DNA of 16,219 nucleotides. Origin: Bacteroidota bacterium (GTDB lineage Bacteria > Bacteroidota > Bacteroidia > Bacteroidales > WCHB1-69). The stretch lies in NCBI GenBank assembly GCA_023392945.1, contig JAEWNB010000146.1:1-16219 (forward strand). The letters run 5' to 3'. A program made the position numbers and the translations under genes. Under the pieces are notes generated by a model. It had not been told where the DNA came from, ran no database searches, and worked only from the letters and a program-made list of their open reading frames with translations. This document shows, piece by piece, positions 4,324 through 12,635 of the stretch. Every line of letters begins with the position of its first letter. Within the stretch, counting starts at the first letter, position 1.

Positions 4324-5547
4324 ATGAATATCATTCTTTACGACAGCTTCAGACGAAATTCTTTATTGCCTCTAACCTTTACACGACCAACTGCCGATGT
4401 GGTGACAGGCATTTTGACTATTAGAGAAAAATGGGAAAAGGTTTTTCAGCAAAAAAGCTCTTCACTGACTGCATCCTACCTGAAAAAGAAATTCCCCCTT
4501 ATCATTTCTGAAGATAATATACTGATTGATGGTGCTATTATCCCTAATCAACAATTAATAGAAAAAATCCTGCAATTAAATATTGGCGAATCTATATATT
4601 CACCTAAGGGAATTCTTGCATTCAGAATAAATGATATTGATTTAAAAAATCTGATTCATAACAAACCGGAAAATTTATTCTCCACTGATTATCTTGAAAA
4701 GGGCTTATCTTTTTTTAAATTCAAAAAAATTGAATTTAGTGACATGGTCAGCTCCGTTGATTGCCTTTCTGACATTTTCATGCTAAATGAACAAGAAATT
4801 TTGAACGATTTCAAAATGGTAACAAAGGGACGTGTAAGCCATCATATTAGTTCTACGAATACTGTCTTTGGTGATAAAAATGACATTTTTATTGAAGAGG
4901 GAGCTGTTTTGGAAGGGGTAACATTAAATTCAAAAGAAGGAGCCATTTATATTGGTAAAAATGCAGAGATTATGGAAGGGAGTATGATTAGAGGACCCTT
5001 TGCACTCCGTGAGCACTCATTGGTAAAAATGGGCAGCAAAATTTACAAGGGAACCACCATCGGACCATACTGCAAAGTTGCCGGAGAAATTCAAAATGTG
5101 GTAATATTCGGCTATTCAAATAAAGCTCATGACGGCTATTTTGGAAATTCGGTTATTGGAGAATGGTGCAATATTGGCGCAGGCTCCAATACATCGAATC
5201 TCAAAAATAATTATGGTCATATTACTCAATGGAATTATCAGAAACAAAATTTTGAAGATACAGGACTTCAGTTTTGCGGGCTCATCATGGGGGACCATAC
5301 CAAGTGCGGCATCAATACCATGTTCAATAGCGGAACCGTTGTCGGAACCTGTTGCAATCTCTTCGGAATTGATTATCATGCAAAATATATCCCCTCTTTC
5401 TCTTACGGAGGCATTCATTCAGGATATTCAACCTATCTTCCCGATAAAGCAATTGAAACTGCCGGAATCATTTTCCAAAGAAGAAACAAAAAGTTTGATA
5501 AAACAGAGCAAGATATTCTGGAATACCTTTTTAAAAATAAAAAGTAA
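4324..5547 (+). CDS. GlmU-like nucleotidyltransferase/acetyltransferase of the Bacteroidota type
   Basis: A 407-residue protein fitting the alternative bacterial GlmU family (TIGR03991 type). It is proposed to make UDP-GlcNAc from glucosamine-1-phosphate, for peptidoglycan and lipid A, in the cytoplasm. The N terminus MNIILYDSFRRNSLLPLTFTRPTADV..GI.TI.EKW is the family's hallmark and replaces the LxxGxGTRM loop of classical GlmU. From about residue 185 to 385 there are hexapeptide repeats typical of a left-handed beta-helix (IYIGKNAEI, SVIGEWCNIGAGSNTSNL), including KAHDGYFGNSVIGEWCNIGAG, which resembles the acetyltransferase region of GlmU. The assignment of both reactions is from family knowledge and has not been shown here. 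It follows the L31 terminator; a hairpin without a T-run (5549-5567) and 92 bases separate it from lon, so read-through into lon is possible. Confidence 0.88.
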   Translation: MNIILYDSFRRNSLLPLTFTRPTADVVTGILTIREKWEKVFQQKSSSLTASYLKKKFPLIISEDNILIDGAIIPNQQLIEKILQLNIGESIYSPKGILAFRINDIDLKNLIHNKPENLFSTDYLEKGLSFFKFKKIEFSDMVSSVDCLSDIFMLNEQEILNDFKMVTKGRVSHHISSTNTVFGDKNDIFIEEGAVLEGVTLNSKEGAIYIGKNAEIMEGSMIRGPFALREHSLVKMGSKIYKGTTIGPYCKVAGEIQNVVIFGYSNKAHDGYFGNSVIGEWCNIGAGSNTSNLKNNYGHITQWNYQKQNFEDTGLQFCGLIMGDHTKCGINTMFNSGTVVGTCCNLFGIDYHAKYIPSFSYGGIHSGYSTYLPDKAIETAGIIFQRRNKKFDKTEQDILEYLFKNKK

Positions 5548-5639
5548 GACGATTAGTAAAAAATCGTTTACCCATTGAACCCTTTTCTCCTTTAAGTGTT
5601 AGTAAAATTACACAAAAGTATAACTATACCTGAAAGAAT

Positions 5640-8057
5640 ATGAAGGAGAAATTATTGATCAACGAATTTATTAATAACGAAAGTAACTTTATTCCCCTGT
5701 TTTCCCTTGAAGATGAGGAGATGTTACGTAATGAAGAAGTTCCTGAAATAATCCCGATACTTCCCTTACGCAACACTGTCCTTTTTCCCGGAATGGTAAT
5801 TCCAATCACGGTCGGAAGGAATAAATCTATTAAATTGGCTCAAGATTATGCCCGAAGTGATGACCCGATTGGCGTTGTAACCCAGCGTGACAATGAAATT
5901 GAAGACCCATTGCTGAATGATATATTCCCTGTGGGAACAATGGCAAGAATACTCAAATTTGTCTCCATGCCGGATGGCAGCGTTACCATAATTGTTCAAG
6001 GAGTAAAGCGATTTGAATTAGAGGAGCTGGTGCAGACAGAACCCTATTATAAAGCACGGGTTCATGAATACTCAACCAATGAGTTCTCCAAAGAGATCAG
6101 CAATAAGAAAAATTTCTCAGCACTCATTGGAACGATTCGCGACACCGCAATCACTATGATTAAGCTCTCTCCGAATATTCCGAATGATGCCTCTTTTGCT
6201 CTTAAAAATATTGAAAGTCATATTTTCCTTCTTAATTTCATCTCATCAAATCTTTCCGCAAGCGTTAAAGATCGTCAGGCAATTTTAGAGATGAAAGATA
6301 TAGAAGAGCGCGCCAAAACAATTCTGAAACTGTTGAACAAAGATTTACAGATGCTGGAGCTGAAGAATCAAATTCAGTTTAAGTCAAAACAGCAGATGGA
6401 TAAACAGCAAAGAGAATATTATTTGAATGAACAGATAAAAACCATCCAACAAGAACTTGGGGGTTCTCCGGCTGAAAAAGCTGCAAATGAACTGCAAAAC
6501 AAGGCTGCCAAGAAAAAGTGGAATGAAGATACTAAAAAACTCTTTGATCTTGAGCTGCAAAAGTTATTGAGGACAAATCCAATGTCACCGGATTATTCGG
6601 TGCAACTCAATTACCTGGAGTTGCTTGTTGACTTGCCCTGGAATGAATTCAGCGATGATAAATTTGACTTAGTGAGGGCTCGGGAAGTTCTTGATTCCGA
6701 CCATTTTGGACTTGAAAAAGTAAAAGAAAGAATTATTGAATATTTGGCCGTCCTGAAATTGAAAGGTGATATGAAATCGCCCATACTTTGTCTGGCAGGC
6801 CCTCCGGGTGTCGGAAAAACCTCATTGGGACGCTCTATTGCAGAAGCCTTAGGTAGAAAATATGTCAGAATTTCTTTGGGTGGATTGCGGGATGAGTCTG
6901 AAATTCGCGGACACCGCAAAACTTATATCGGAGCTATGCCTGGACGTATTATCCAAAATATGAGAAAAGTGGGCTTTTCAAATCCTGTTTTTGTCTTGGA
7001 TGAAATTGATAAAGTACTTGGCATGAATATTCAGGGCGACCCCTCTGCTGCCCTACTCGAAGTTCTTGACCCGGAACAAAATAGCACTTTTTATGATAAC
7101 TATCTGGAAACCACTTTTGACCTCTCAAAAGTACTTTTTATAGCCACTGCCAATGACCTCAGCTCTATCCACCCTGCCCTGCTTGACAGAATGGAAGTTA
7201 TTGATATTCCCGGATATCTTTTGGAAGAAAAAATCCAAATTGCTAAAAAACACCTGATCCCTAAACAGTTGAAAGATCACGGAATAAAAAAGAATGACCT
7301 CCTTTTCACAGATAAAAATATTGAAACCATTATTCTGGATTACACAAGAGAATCGGGCGTAAGAAGCTTAGAAAAGTCAATCGCCAAAATAATCCGTAGT
7401 CGTGTAGCCCATTATGTCCAGTATGGAGATATGCTGAAGAAAATCAAGTCGGAAGATTTGCTCAAAATTTTTGGGGCCCCAATTTTCCAAAAGGAACGCT
7501 CCCTGGATAACAATGTTCCGGGTGTAGCAACAGGGCTTGCCTGGACACGCGTAGGAGGTGAAATTCTGTTTGTGGAATCTGTTATCAGCAAAGGCAAAGG
7601 TGGACTGACCCTGACAGGCAATTTGGGCGATGTAATGAAAGAATCGGCTACTATTGCATACGAATATTTAAAATCCCACTGCGAAGACTATAACCTTTCT
7701 CCTGACCTGTTTGAAGAGAAAAAAATTCACGTTCATGTGCCCGAAGGAGCAACACCTAAAGACGGACCTTCTGCCGGAATCACCATTCTGACCTCTATTA
7801 TTTCTTCCTTTACTCAAAGGAAAATAAGAGCAAAGATTGCCATGACGGGAGAAATTACTTTGCGAGGAAAACTGCTACCGGTTGGTGGAATTAAAGAGAA
7901 AATTCTTGCTGCAAAACGTGCCGGCATTTTTGACATTGTTTTATCACTTGAAAATAAAAAAGATATCAATGATATAAAGGAAAATTTCATTGAAGGTATG
8001 AATTTTCACTATTTTGATTCTATGAAAGAAGCTATTGATTTCACTGTACTGAAATAA
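5640..8057 (+). CDS. lon: ATP-dependent protease Lon
   Basis: An 805-residue Lon, close to the usual length (E. coli 784). It degrades misfolded and selected regulatory proteins in the cytoplasm as a hexameric ring. In order: a LonN substrate-binding domain (about 35-235, starting IPILPLRNTVLFPGMV), a helical linker with QREYYLNEQIKTIQQELG, the AAA+ module with Walker A GPPGVGKT (387-394) and Walker B VFVLDE (450-455), and the C-terminal peptidase domain from about 600. The catalytic Ser711 lies in PKDGPSAGI and Lys754 in GGIKEK, 43 residues apart as in E. coli (Ser679, Lys722), so the enzyme should be active. The start at MKEKLLINEF gives a short acidic N-terminal extension before the LonN domain. 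No exact TAnnTTTG box or heat-shock element is recognised in the 92 bases upstream. Confidence 0.98.
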   Translation: MKEKLLINEFINNESNFIPLFSLEDEEMLRNEEVPEIIPILPLRNTVLFPGMVIPITVGRNKSIKLAQDYARSDDPIGVVTQRDNEIEDPLLNDIFPVGTMARILKFVSMPDGSVTIIVQGVKRFELEELVQTEPYYKARVHEYSTNEFSKEISNKKNFSALIGTIRDTAITMIKLSPNIPNDASFALKNIESHIFLLNFISSNLSASVKDRQAILEMKDIEERAKTILKLLNKDLQMLELKNQIQFKSKQQMDKQQREYYLNEQIKTIQQELGGSPAEKAANELQNKAAKKKWNEDTKKLFDLELQKLLRTNPMSPDYSVQLNYLELLVDLPWNEFSDDKFDLVRAREVLDSDHFGLEKVKERIIEYLAVLKLKGDMKSPILCLAGPPGVGKTSLGRSIAEALGRKYVRISLGGLRDESEIRGHRKTYIGAMPGRIIQNMRKVGFSNPVFVLDEIDKVLGMNIQGDPSAALLEVLDPEQNSTFYDNYLETTFDLSKVLFIATANDLSSIHPALLDRMEVIDIPGYLLEEKIQIAKKHLIPKQLKDHGIKKNDLLFTDKNIETIILDYTRESGVRSLEKSIAKIIRSRVAHYVQYGDMLKKIKSEDLLKIFGAPIFQKERSLDNNVPGVATGLAWTRVGGEILFVESVISKGKGGLTLTGNLGDVMKESATIAYEYLKSHCEDYNLSPDLFEEKKIHVHVPEGATPKDGPSAGITILTSIISSFTQRKIRAKIAMTGEITLRGKLLPVGGIKEKILAAKRAGIFDIVLSLENKKDINDIKENFIEGMNFHYFDSMKEAIDFTVLK

Positions 8058-8178
8058 AGTAACTCTTTTCTTATTTCTCTCTGTTTTCCCGTTGTTATTC
8101 AAAATCCCTTTCAACATCTGAAAAGAAAATTCCGAATGCTTTGTTTTGAAAAAATAGAGAATTTGCCCCCTCCTATCA

Positions 8179-9393
8179 TCACTCCTCAAGTTGAAATCTT
8201 TTAGGAAGATTCTTATCTTTCTTCATTTTAACCCCGAGTAATTTCAGTTGTTCAGCTTTTTTAACTATACTTTGCGACCCGTCTTTTAGCTTTAAAACTG
8301 AATTATTATAAGATTTGACTGCATCTTCAAGTTCTTTTCCAACCTCGTCAAACTGCTCGTAAAAAGTATAAAGGCGTTCCAAGAGTTGACCGGCCATTTC
8401 CAGAATCAGCAGTTGGTTTTTTTCCTGATCTGCACGGGTCCATCCTATATGGATAACCTGCAATAGTGCCATCAGATTCACCGGACTCACAATAAGGACT
8501 TTCTTATCCTTGGCATAACGAAACAATTTGGGATCTTGAATAAGGGCCAGCTGGTGGGGAGATTCATTGGGAATAAACATCACCACAAAATCCACGGCTT
8601 CACGACTTTGTTTTTTCAGATAAGCTGCATAATTTTTGGATGCAAGTTCATCAACATGACTCTTTACACTTTTCAAGTGGCGCTGCAAAGCATCCTGCCG
8701 CTGAGCATCAGATTCAGCATTCACATAATCTATGTAAGCAACCAAGCTCACTTTGCTATCCACAATTACATCTTTTCCATCGGGATAGTGAACTACCACA
8801 TCGGGACGCATCATTTTATTATCCTCATTCCTGATTGTTCTGCCATCTTCATCCGTTATACTGCTTTGCACTTCATAATGAATTCCTTCCTGAAGGCCAG
8901 ATTCTCTAAGCAGTTCATCCAAAACCATTTCTCCCCAATCCCCTTGCATTTTATTATCTCCTTTAAGAGCTCGGGCAAGGTTATTGGCATCTTTTCCCAA
9001 TGCCTGAGTTTGCTTCATCATCTCCTCAATCACCTTTTCAAATGAAGCTTTATACTTGGCATCTTCCATTCTATTATCCTGTAATGATTTCTCAAAATTT
9101 ACAATTTTTTCTTTCAGGGGATTCAAGATATTGTCAAGCTGTTCTTTATTTGCACTTTGCAGATTGCCGCTTTTTCTTTCCAGAATTTCTGTTGACAAAG
9201 TCTGAAATTCTTCTTTCATCAATTGTGTTCTTTGGTCAAACTGCTTTTCCAATTCCACTTTAAGCATTTCAAAATGCTTTTGTTGTTCTTCAAGACGGAT
9301 TTCAGCTTTCAGCCATTTTGAACGAATAATGGAATAGCCAACAAAAAAGCCGATAAGGATTCCCATAATCCCGATGAAAATATTAAGTAGCAT
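8179..9393 (-). CDS. rmuC: DNA recombination protein RmuC
   Basis: A 404-residue RmuC. In E. coli this protein limits inversions at short inverted repeats. Its core domain is predicted to be a PD-(D/E)xK-type nuclease fold. Residues 3-23 are a membrane anchor (IFIGIMGILIGFFVGYSII), followed by a long coiled coil (about 28-135). The core has GDWGE (151-155), RPDVVV (196-201) and IVDSKVSL (210-217), which fit the nuclease-like motifs. The C-terminal third is again helical and rich in Lys/Glu. It is convergent with lon, 121 bases apart, with no obvious T-tailed terminator between them. A TATCTTTG box (9418-9425, minus strand) lies 24 bases before the ATG and supports this start. In this window it is notable that long inverted repeats occur a few kilobases away, but no functional link is implied. 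Confidence 0.95.
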   Translation of the reverse strand: MLLNIFIGIMGILIGFFVGYSIIRSKWLKAEIRLEEQQKHFEMLKVELEKQFDQRTQLMKEEFQTLSTEILERKSGNLQSANKEQLDNILNPLKEKIVNFEKSLQDNRMEDAKYKASFEKVIEEMMKQTQALGKDANNLARALKGDNKMQGDWGEMVLDELLRESGLQEGIHYEVQSSITDEDGRTIRNEDNKMMRPDVVVHYPDGKDVIVDSKVSLVAYIDYVNAESDAQRQDALQRHLKSVKSHVDELASKNYAAYLKKQSREAVDFVVMFIPNESPHQLALIQDPKLFRYAKDKKVLIVSPVNLMALLQVIHIGWTRADQEKNQLLILEMAGQLLERLYTFYEQFDEVGKELEDAVKSYNNSVLKLKDGSQSIVKKAEQLKLLGVKMKKDKNLPKRFQLEE

Positions 9394-9417
9394 ACATATT
9401 AAATTTTAATAACCATG

Positions 9418-9425
9418 CAAAGATA
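9418..9425 (-). promoter_or_regulatory. Promoter -7 box of rmuC
   Basis: On the minus strand this reads TATCTTTG, an exact TAnnTTTG, 24 bases before the rmuC start, the same distance as for the LiaF-like, L31 and tdh genes. TTTG sequences upstream are at 11 and 26 bases, outside the usual -33 spacing. Confidence 0.65.
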
Positions 9426-9440
9426 ACTTATTAATGCAAA

Positions 9441-9479
9441 AGGGAGTTTTTCAAAATGAAAAACTCCCTCCTTTTTTTT
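9441..9479. terminator. Terminator hairpin below korB
   Basis: A perfect 12-pair stem, AGGGAGTTTTTC (9441-9452) with GAAAAACTCCCT (9458-9469), around AAAAT. It starts about 25 bases past the korB stop on the minus strand, where it is followed by a run of four U. On the plus side it is followed by CC and eight T, so it is stronger in the direction where no gene ends nearby. It most likely ends korAB transcripts, and may also stop antisense readthrough from the left. Confidence 0.75.
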
Positions 9480-9493
9480 ATACAAACTCAATA

Positions 9494-10513
9494 TTATACA
9501 TCCCAGGTGTCTCCACTATTAAGCAGATCATCTACACATTGAATTTTAGAAGTAGCCTTAGCATCCACAATTTGGTTTTCCATCAACTGGTCATAAGTTG
9601 AAGCCTCAGCAGAACGAATAACACCAACAGCTATAGGGAAGTCGGGTTGTTTCATTTTAGCAAGCATCAAGTGAATCCCCGGATCTTTACGTGTCATATC
9701 GTGAACAAGAATATCTTTTTCAGTAATTCCATTTTCACCGATAGTAACCACTTCCAGTCCTTGTTGGCCCAATTTAATTCCTTTATCTCTATTTTTACCA
9801 AAAATCATGGGTTCACCTTGTCTAAGGACTAATTGTCGATCCTCTCTAAATTCTTTATCAGTAACATATTTATGAGCTCCATCGTTAAAGATAACGCAAT
9901 TTTGAAGCATTTCTACCACAGAAGTTCCATCGTGTCTGGCAGCTTCGAGCATCACTTCACTAATAAATTTAGGATTTGAGTCAATAACACGGGCAAAGAA
10001 AGTTCCCTGAGCACCCAGCACCAGTTCTCCCACTGTAAAAGGATGTTCAATCGTACCCTGAGGAGAAGATTTAGTAACCTTTCCCATTGGGGAGGTAGGA
10101 GAATATTGACCTTTTGTCAATCCGTAAATTTCATTATTAAAAAGCATAATATTAACGTCAAGATTTCGACGGATAATATGAATAAAATGATTTCCTCCAA
10201 TGGCAAGGGAATCCCCGTCACCGGTAGCCACCCAAACACTCAAAGAGCGGTTAAACAATCTCACACCGGTGGCAATAGCATTTGCTCTTCCGTGAATACC
10301 ATGAATACCGTATGTATTCATATAATAAGGGAAACGTGAGGAGCATCCGATACCGGAAACCACACAAAATTTCTCTTTTTTATATTTAATTTGAGGAAAC
10401 ACATTCTCAATAGCAGCTAGGATTGCATGGTCGCCACAACCGGGGCACCACTTAACCATTTGGTCACTCGCGAAATCTTCTTTTGTCAGATTTTCTGTTG
10501 TTCTTTCAATCAT
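9494..10513 (-). CDS. korB: 2-oxoacid:ferredoxin oxidoreductase, beta subunit (probably 2-oxoglutarate)
   Basis: A 339-residue beta subunit that holds the thiamine diphosphate and one iron-sulfur cluster. KWCPGCGDHAIL (Cys23, Cys26) with Cys57 and Cys206 gives four Cys in the usual places for a [4Fe-4S] cluster. GDGDSLAIGGNHF (98-110) to NNEIYGLTKGQYSPTSP (126-142) is the thiamine diphosphate motif, GDG through NN. With KorA it converts a 2-oxoacid and CoA to acyl-CoA, CO2 and reduced ferredoxin, or runs in reverse. The sequence and the KorA gamma-alpha fusion point to 2-oxoglutarate as substrate, but related enzymes take pyruvate or branched acids and motifs alone do not settle this. The gene follows korA by 16 bases, with a good ribosome-binding site in the gap. 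No korC or korD gene is adjacent. Confidence 0.93.
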   Translation of the reverse strand: MIERTTENLTKEDFASDQMVKWCPGCGDHAILAAIENVFPQIKYKKEKFCVVSGIGCSSRFPYYMNTYGIHGIHGRANAIATGVRLFNRSLSVWVATGDGDSLAIGGNHFIHIIRRNLDVNIMLFNNEIYGLTKGQYSPTSPMGKVTKSSPQGTIEHPFTVGELVLGAQGTFFARVIDSNPKFISEVMLEAARHDGTSVVEMLQNCVIFNDGAHKYVTDKEFREDRQLVLRQGEPMIFGKNRDKGIKLGQQGLEVVTIGENGITEKDILVHDMTRKDPGIHLMLAKMKQPDFPIAVGVIRSAEASTYDQLMENQIVDAKATSKIQCVDDLLNSGDTWDV

Positions 10514-10522
10514 GATTTCTTT

Positions 10523-10528
10523 CTCCTT
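10523..10528 (-). promoter_or_regulatory. Shine-Dalgarno site of korB
   Basis: The minus strand reads AAGGAG, 9 bases before the korB ATG and directly after the korA stop. Such sites are rare in this phylum and no other gene in the window has one this good, so it may boost translation of the downstream subunit. Confidence 0.7.
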
Positions 10529-10529
10529 A

Positions 10530-12365
10530 TTATAAATTATTATTAATTACATTAACTAATTCTTCTACAGTAAAAGGAAGTCCCTGAACTTTATTATACT
10601 GTAAATATTGAAATTGAGGATGAGTCATCCGCAGATAATTAGCAAACTGACCTGAATTCAATTCACAAACTAAGATTTTTTTAAAATTACCTAATACTGC
10701 ATCAGTATTGATTGGAAGAGGCATGATATTGGAAAAATGGGCATGACTGACTTTTTTTCCGGAAGCTCTAATTTCTTTAACAGCAGTTTGCACCTGTCCT
10801 TTAGTACCGCCCCAGCTCACAACCAATAATTCACCTTTTTCTTCTCCAAACACTTCTTGTTTCGGAAGTCTTGAGGCCAATCTTTGCACTTTTTCATTTC
10901 TATAATCCACCATTTTTTCATGATTAAGCGGTTCGGTAGATACATTTCCAAAAATATCGGATTTTTCGAGTCCGCCAATTCTGTGTCTTAATCCTTCGGT
11001 TCCCGGAATAGCCCATTGACGAACCAATGTCTCGGGGTCTCTGCGATAAGGTTTATAGTCAGGGTCATTAGGCTCTGCAATTGGAGGGTTAATAGGAGGA
11101 AGATCTGCCACCTTAGGAATGCGGAATAGTTCACTCCCCTGCCCGATATAGCCATCAGTCAAAAGGATACAAGGGGTCATATTTTCCAAAGACAATTTAG
11201 CTGCATTATAGGCCTGATAGAAACAATCTCCGGGAGAAGCAGCGGCAATCACGATACAAGGGGCTTCCCCATTTCGTCCGAAGAGCGCAATATTAAGGTC
11301 TGATTGTTCTGATTTTGTTGGAAGACCTGTAGATGGGCCGCCACGTTGTACATCAATAACAACTAATGGCAATTCCGTCATCACTGCCAATCCGAGAGCT
11401 TCAGCTTTCAGTGAAAGACCGGGGCCTGAAGTAGAAGTACAGGCCAACGCTCCTGCAAAAGAGGCTCCAATAGAAGAACAAATACCTGCAATTTCATCTT
11501 CAGCCTGAAACACCTTAGCTTCTAATGACTTATGTTTTGCTAACTCCATCAAAATATCAGTAGCCGGCGTAATAGGATAAGAACCCAGAAAGAGTTTTCT
11601 TCCGGAACGCTCTGAAGCTGCTAACAAGCCCCATGCCGTTGCCAGATTACCTGTAATATTTCTATATTTCCCTTTCGGCAATTCAATAGTAGAAATTTGA
11701 TAAGTGGATTCAACGACTTCCAAAGTATCGGCAAAGTTATACCCTTTTTCCAAAATTTTCTTATTCACGTCAGCAATCTCAGTTTTTTTAGGAAATCTCT
11801 TATCAATTAATTTAAAAGGAGTTGTAAGATCGAAATTAAAAATATAATAAACCATTCCAAGGCAGAACATATTTTTTGTTCTGGCAGCGCTTTTTGGGTC
11901 AAGGCCGAGAGACATTGCAGTTTCTTTAGCCATAGTAGTAATATTAGGGCTAATTACTGAATATGAGCTCAAAGAACCGTCTTCCAAAGGATTAGAAGTA
12001 TAACCGGCTTTAGAGAGGCCTCCTTCGTCAAAAGTATCAACGTCGGTAATAATCATTCCACCAATTTTCACCCATTTCAAATTTGCTTTAAGGGCGGCGG
12101 GATTCATTACTACTAACACATCGCACTTGTCACCGATTATACGAGTTTCTTTGCCGATATGAACCTGATAACCGGAGACACCGGCTACCGTGTTGTGAGG
12201 AGCACGAATTTCTGCAGGGTAGTCAGGAAATGTCGCAATATCATTACCTGCGAGAGCTGCAGCATCAGAAAATAATGTGCCGGAAAGCTGCATTCCGTCT
12301 CCGGAATCACCTGCGAACTTAACCACTACACTCTCTCTTTCTAAGATTTGTTTTTTTGTTGCCAT
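10530..12365 (-). CDS. korA: 2-oxoacid:ferredoxin oxidoreductase, gamma-alpha fusion subunit
   Basis: A 611-residue fusion of the gamma and alpha domains. The gamma part, about residues 13-195, starts VVKFAGDSGDGMQLSGTLF and contains FPDYPAEIRAP. The alpha part, about 235-611, contains GSYPITPATDILMELAKH, the AEDEIAG motif, TSTSGPGLSLK and GGPSTGLPTKSEQSDL. These motifs are typical for KorA of the 2-oxoglutarate:ferredoxin enzyme in Bacteroidota. The alpha domain contributes to the active site with thiamine diphosphate on KorB. Cytoplasmic. It is the first gene of a korA-korB pair (16-base gap), with a possible promoter 130 bases upstream. In several Bacteroidota a small ferredoxin-like korD precedes korA; none is seen here, as kbl ends upstream. 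Substrate choice is inferred. Confidence 0.94.
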   Translation of the reverse strand: MATKKQILERESVVVKFAGDSGDGMQLSGTLFSDAAALAGNDIATFPDYPAEIRAPHNTVAGVSGYQVHIGKETRIIGDKCDVLVVMNPAALKANLKWVKIGGMIITDVDTFDEGGLSKAGYTSNPLEDGSLSSYSVISPNITTMAKETAMSLGLDPKSAARTKNMFCLGMVYYIFNFDLTTPFKLIDKRFPKKTEIADVNKKILEKGYNFADTLEVVESTYQISTIELPKGKYRNITGNLATAWGLLAASERSGRKLFLGSYPITPATDILMELAKHKSLEAKVFQAEDEIAGICSSIGASFAGALACTSTSGPGLSLKAEALGLAVMTELPLVVIDVQRGGPSTGLPTKSEQSDLNIALFGRNGEAPCIVIAAASPGDCFYQAYNAAKLSLENMTPCILLTDGYIGQGSELFRIPKVADLPPINPPIAEPNDPDYKPYRRDPETLVRQWAIPGTEGLRHRIGGLEKSDIFGNVSTEPLNHEKMVDYRNEKVQRLASRLPKQEVFGEEKGELLVVSWGGTKGQVQTAVKEIRASGKKVSHAHFSNIMPLPINTDAVLGNFKKILVCELNSGQFANYLRMTHPQFQYLQYNKVQGLPFTVEELVNVINNNL

Positions 12366-12496
12366 AATTTAATTTATAGTAATAATAATAAAATAAAAAA
12401 ATTTCGGATTAACTCATCAAATTGTAAAAGTTGCAAAAAATCATATCGCTGGTTTATAACGATTTATAGCATTTGTATTTCTCAATATTAGTTTTG

Positions 12497-12504
12497 CAAA
12501 TGTA
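12497..12504 (-). promoter_or_regulatory. Promoter -7 box of korAB
   Basis: On the minus strand this reads TACATTTG, an exact TAnnTTTG. A TTG (12521-12523, minus strand) lies 16 bases upstream, slightly short of the usual 17-23. The leader to korA would be about 125 bases, longer than for other genes here. No closer exact box exists. Confidence 0.5.
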
Positions 12505-12573
12505 TAAAATTTATATTGATCAACGAGTAATAAAAATAATTTATTTAAACAAAAGGTTTGCAAAAGAGAAAAT

Positions 12574-12607
12574 AAAAAAAATTCCCTGATAGATAAAAAT
12601 CAGGGAA
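12574..12607 (-). terminator. Intrinsic terminator of tdh-kbl
   Basis: On the minus strand TTCCCTGAT and ATCAGGGAA form a 9-pair stem around an 8-base loop, followed by eight T residues (A run at 12574-12581 on plus). It begins about 29 bases after the kbl stop and separates that operon from korAB. Confidence 0.9.
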
Positions 12608-12635
12608 ATATTTGAAGTTAATTAAGAGAAGAGCC

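Noticed and set aside
5549..5567. Hairpin ACGATT/AATCGT after the GlmU-like gene as a terminator
   Set aside because: The stem has only six pairs, two of them G-C, and no T-run follows, so termination is unlikely.
5129..5578. Overlapping 149-codon frame on the plus strand in the GlmU-like gene
   Set aside because: It overlaps the conserved beta-helix coding region in another frame and its translation matches nothing recognisable; it is a shadow frame.
8536..9045. 169-codon plus-strand frame opposite rmuC
   Set aside because: It is antisense to the conserved RmuC core, which has all its motifs, and the translated peptide has no family resemblance.
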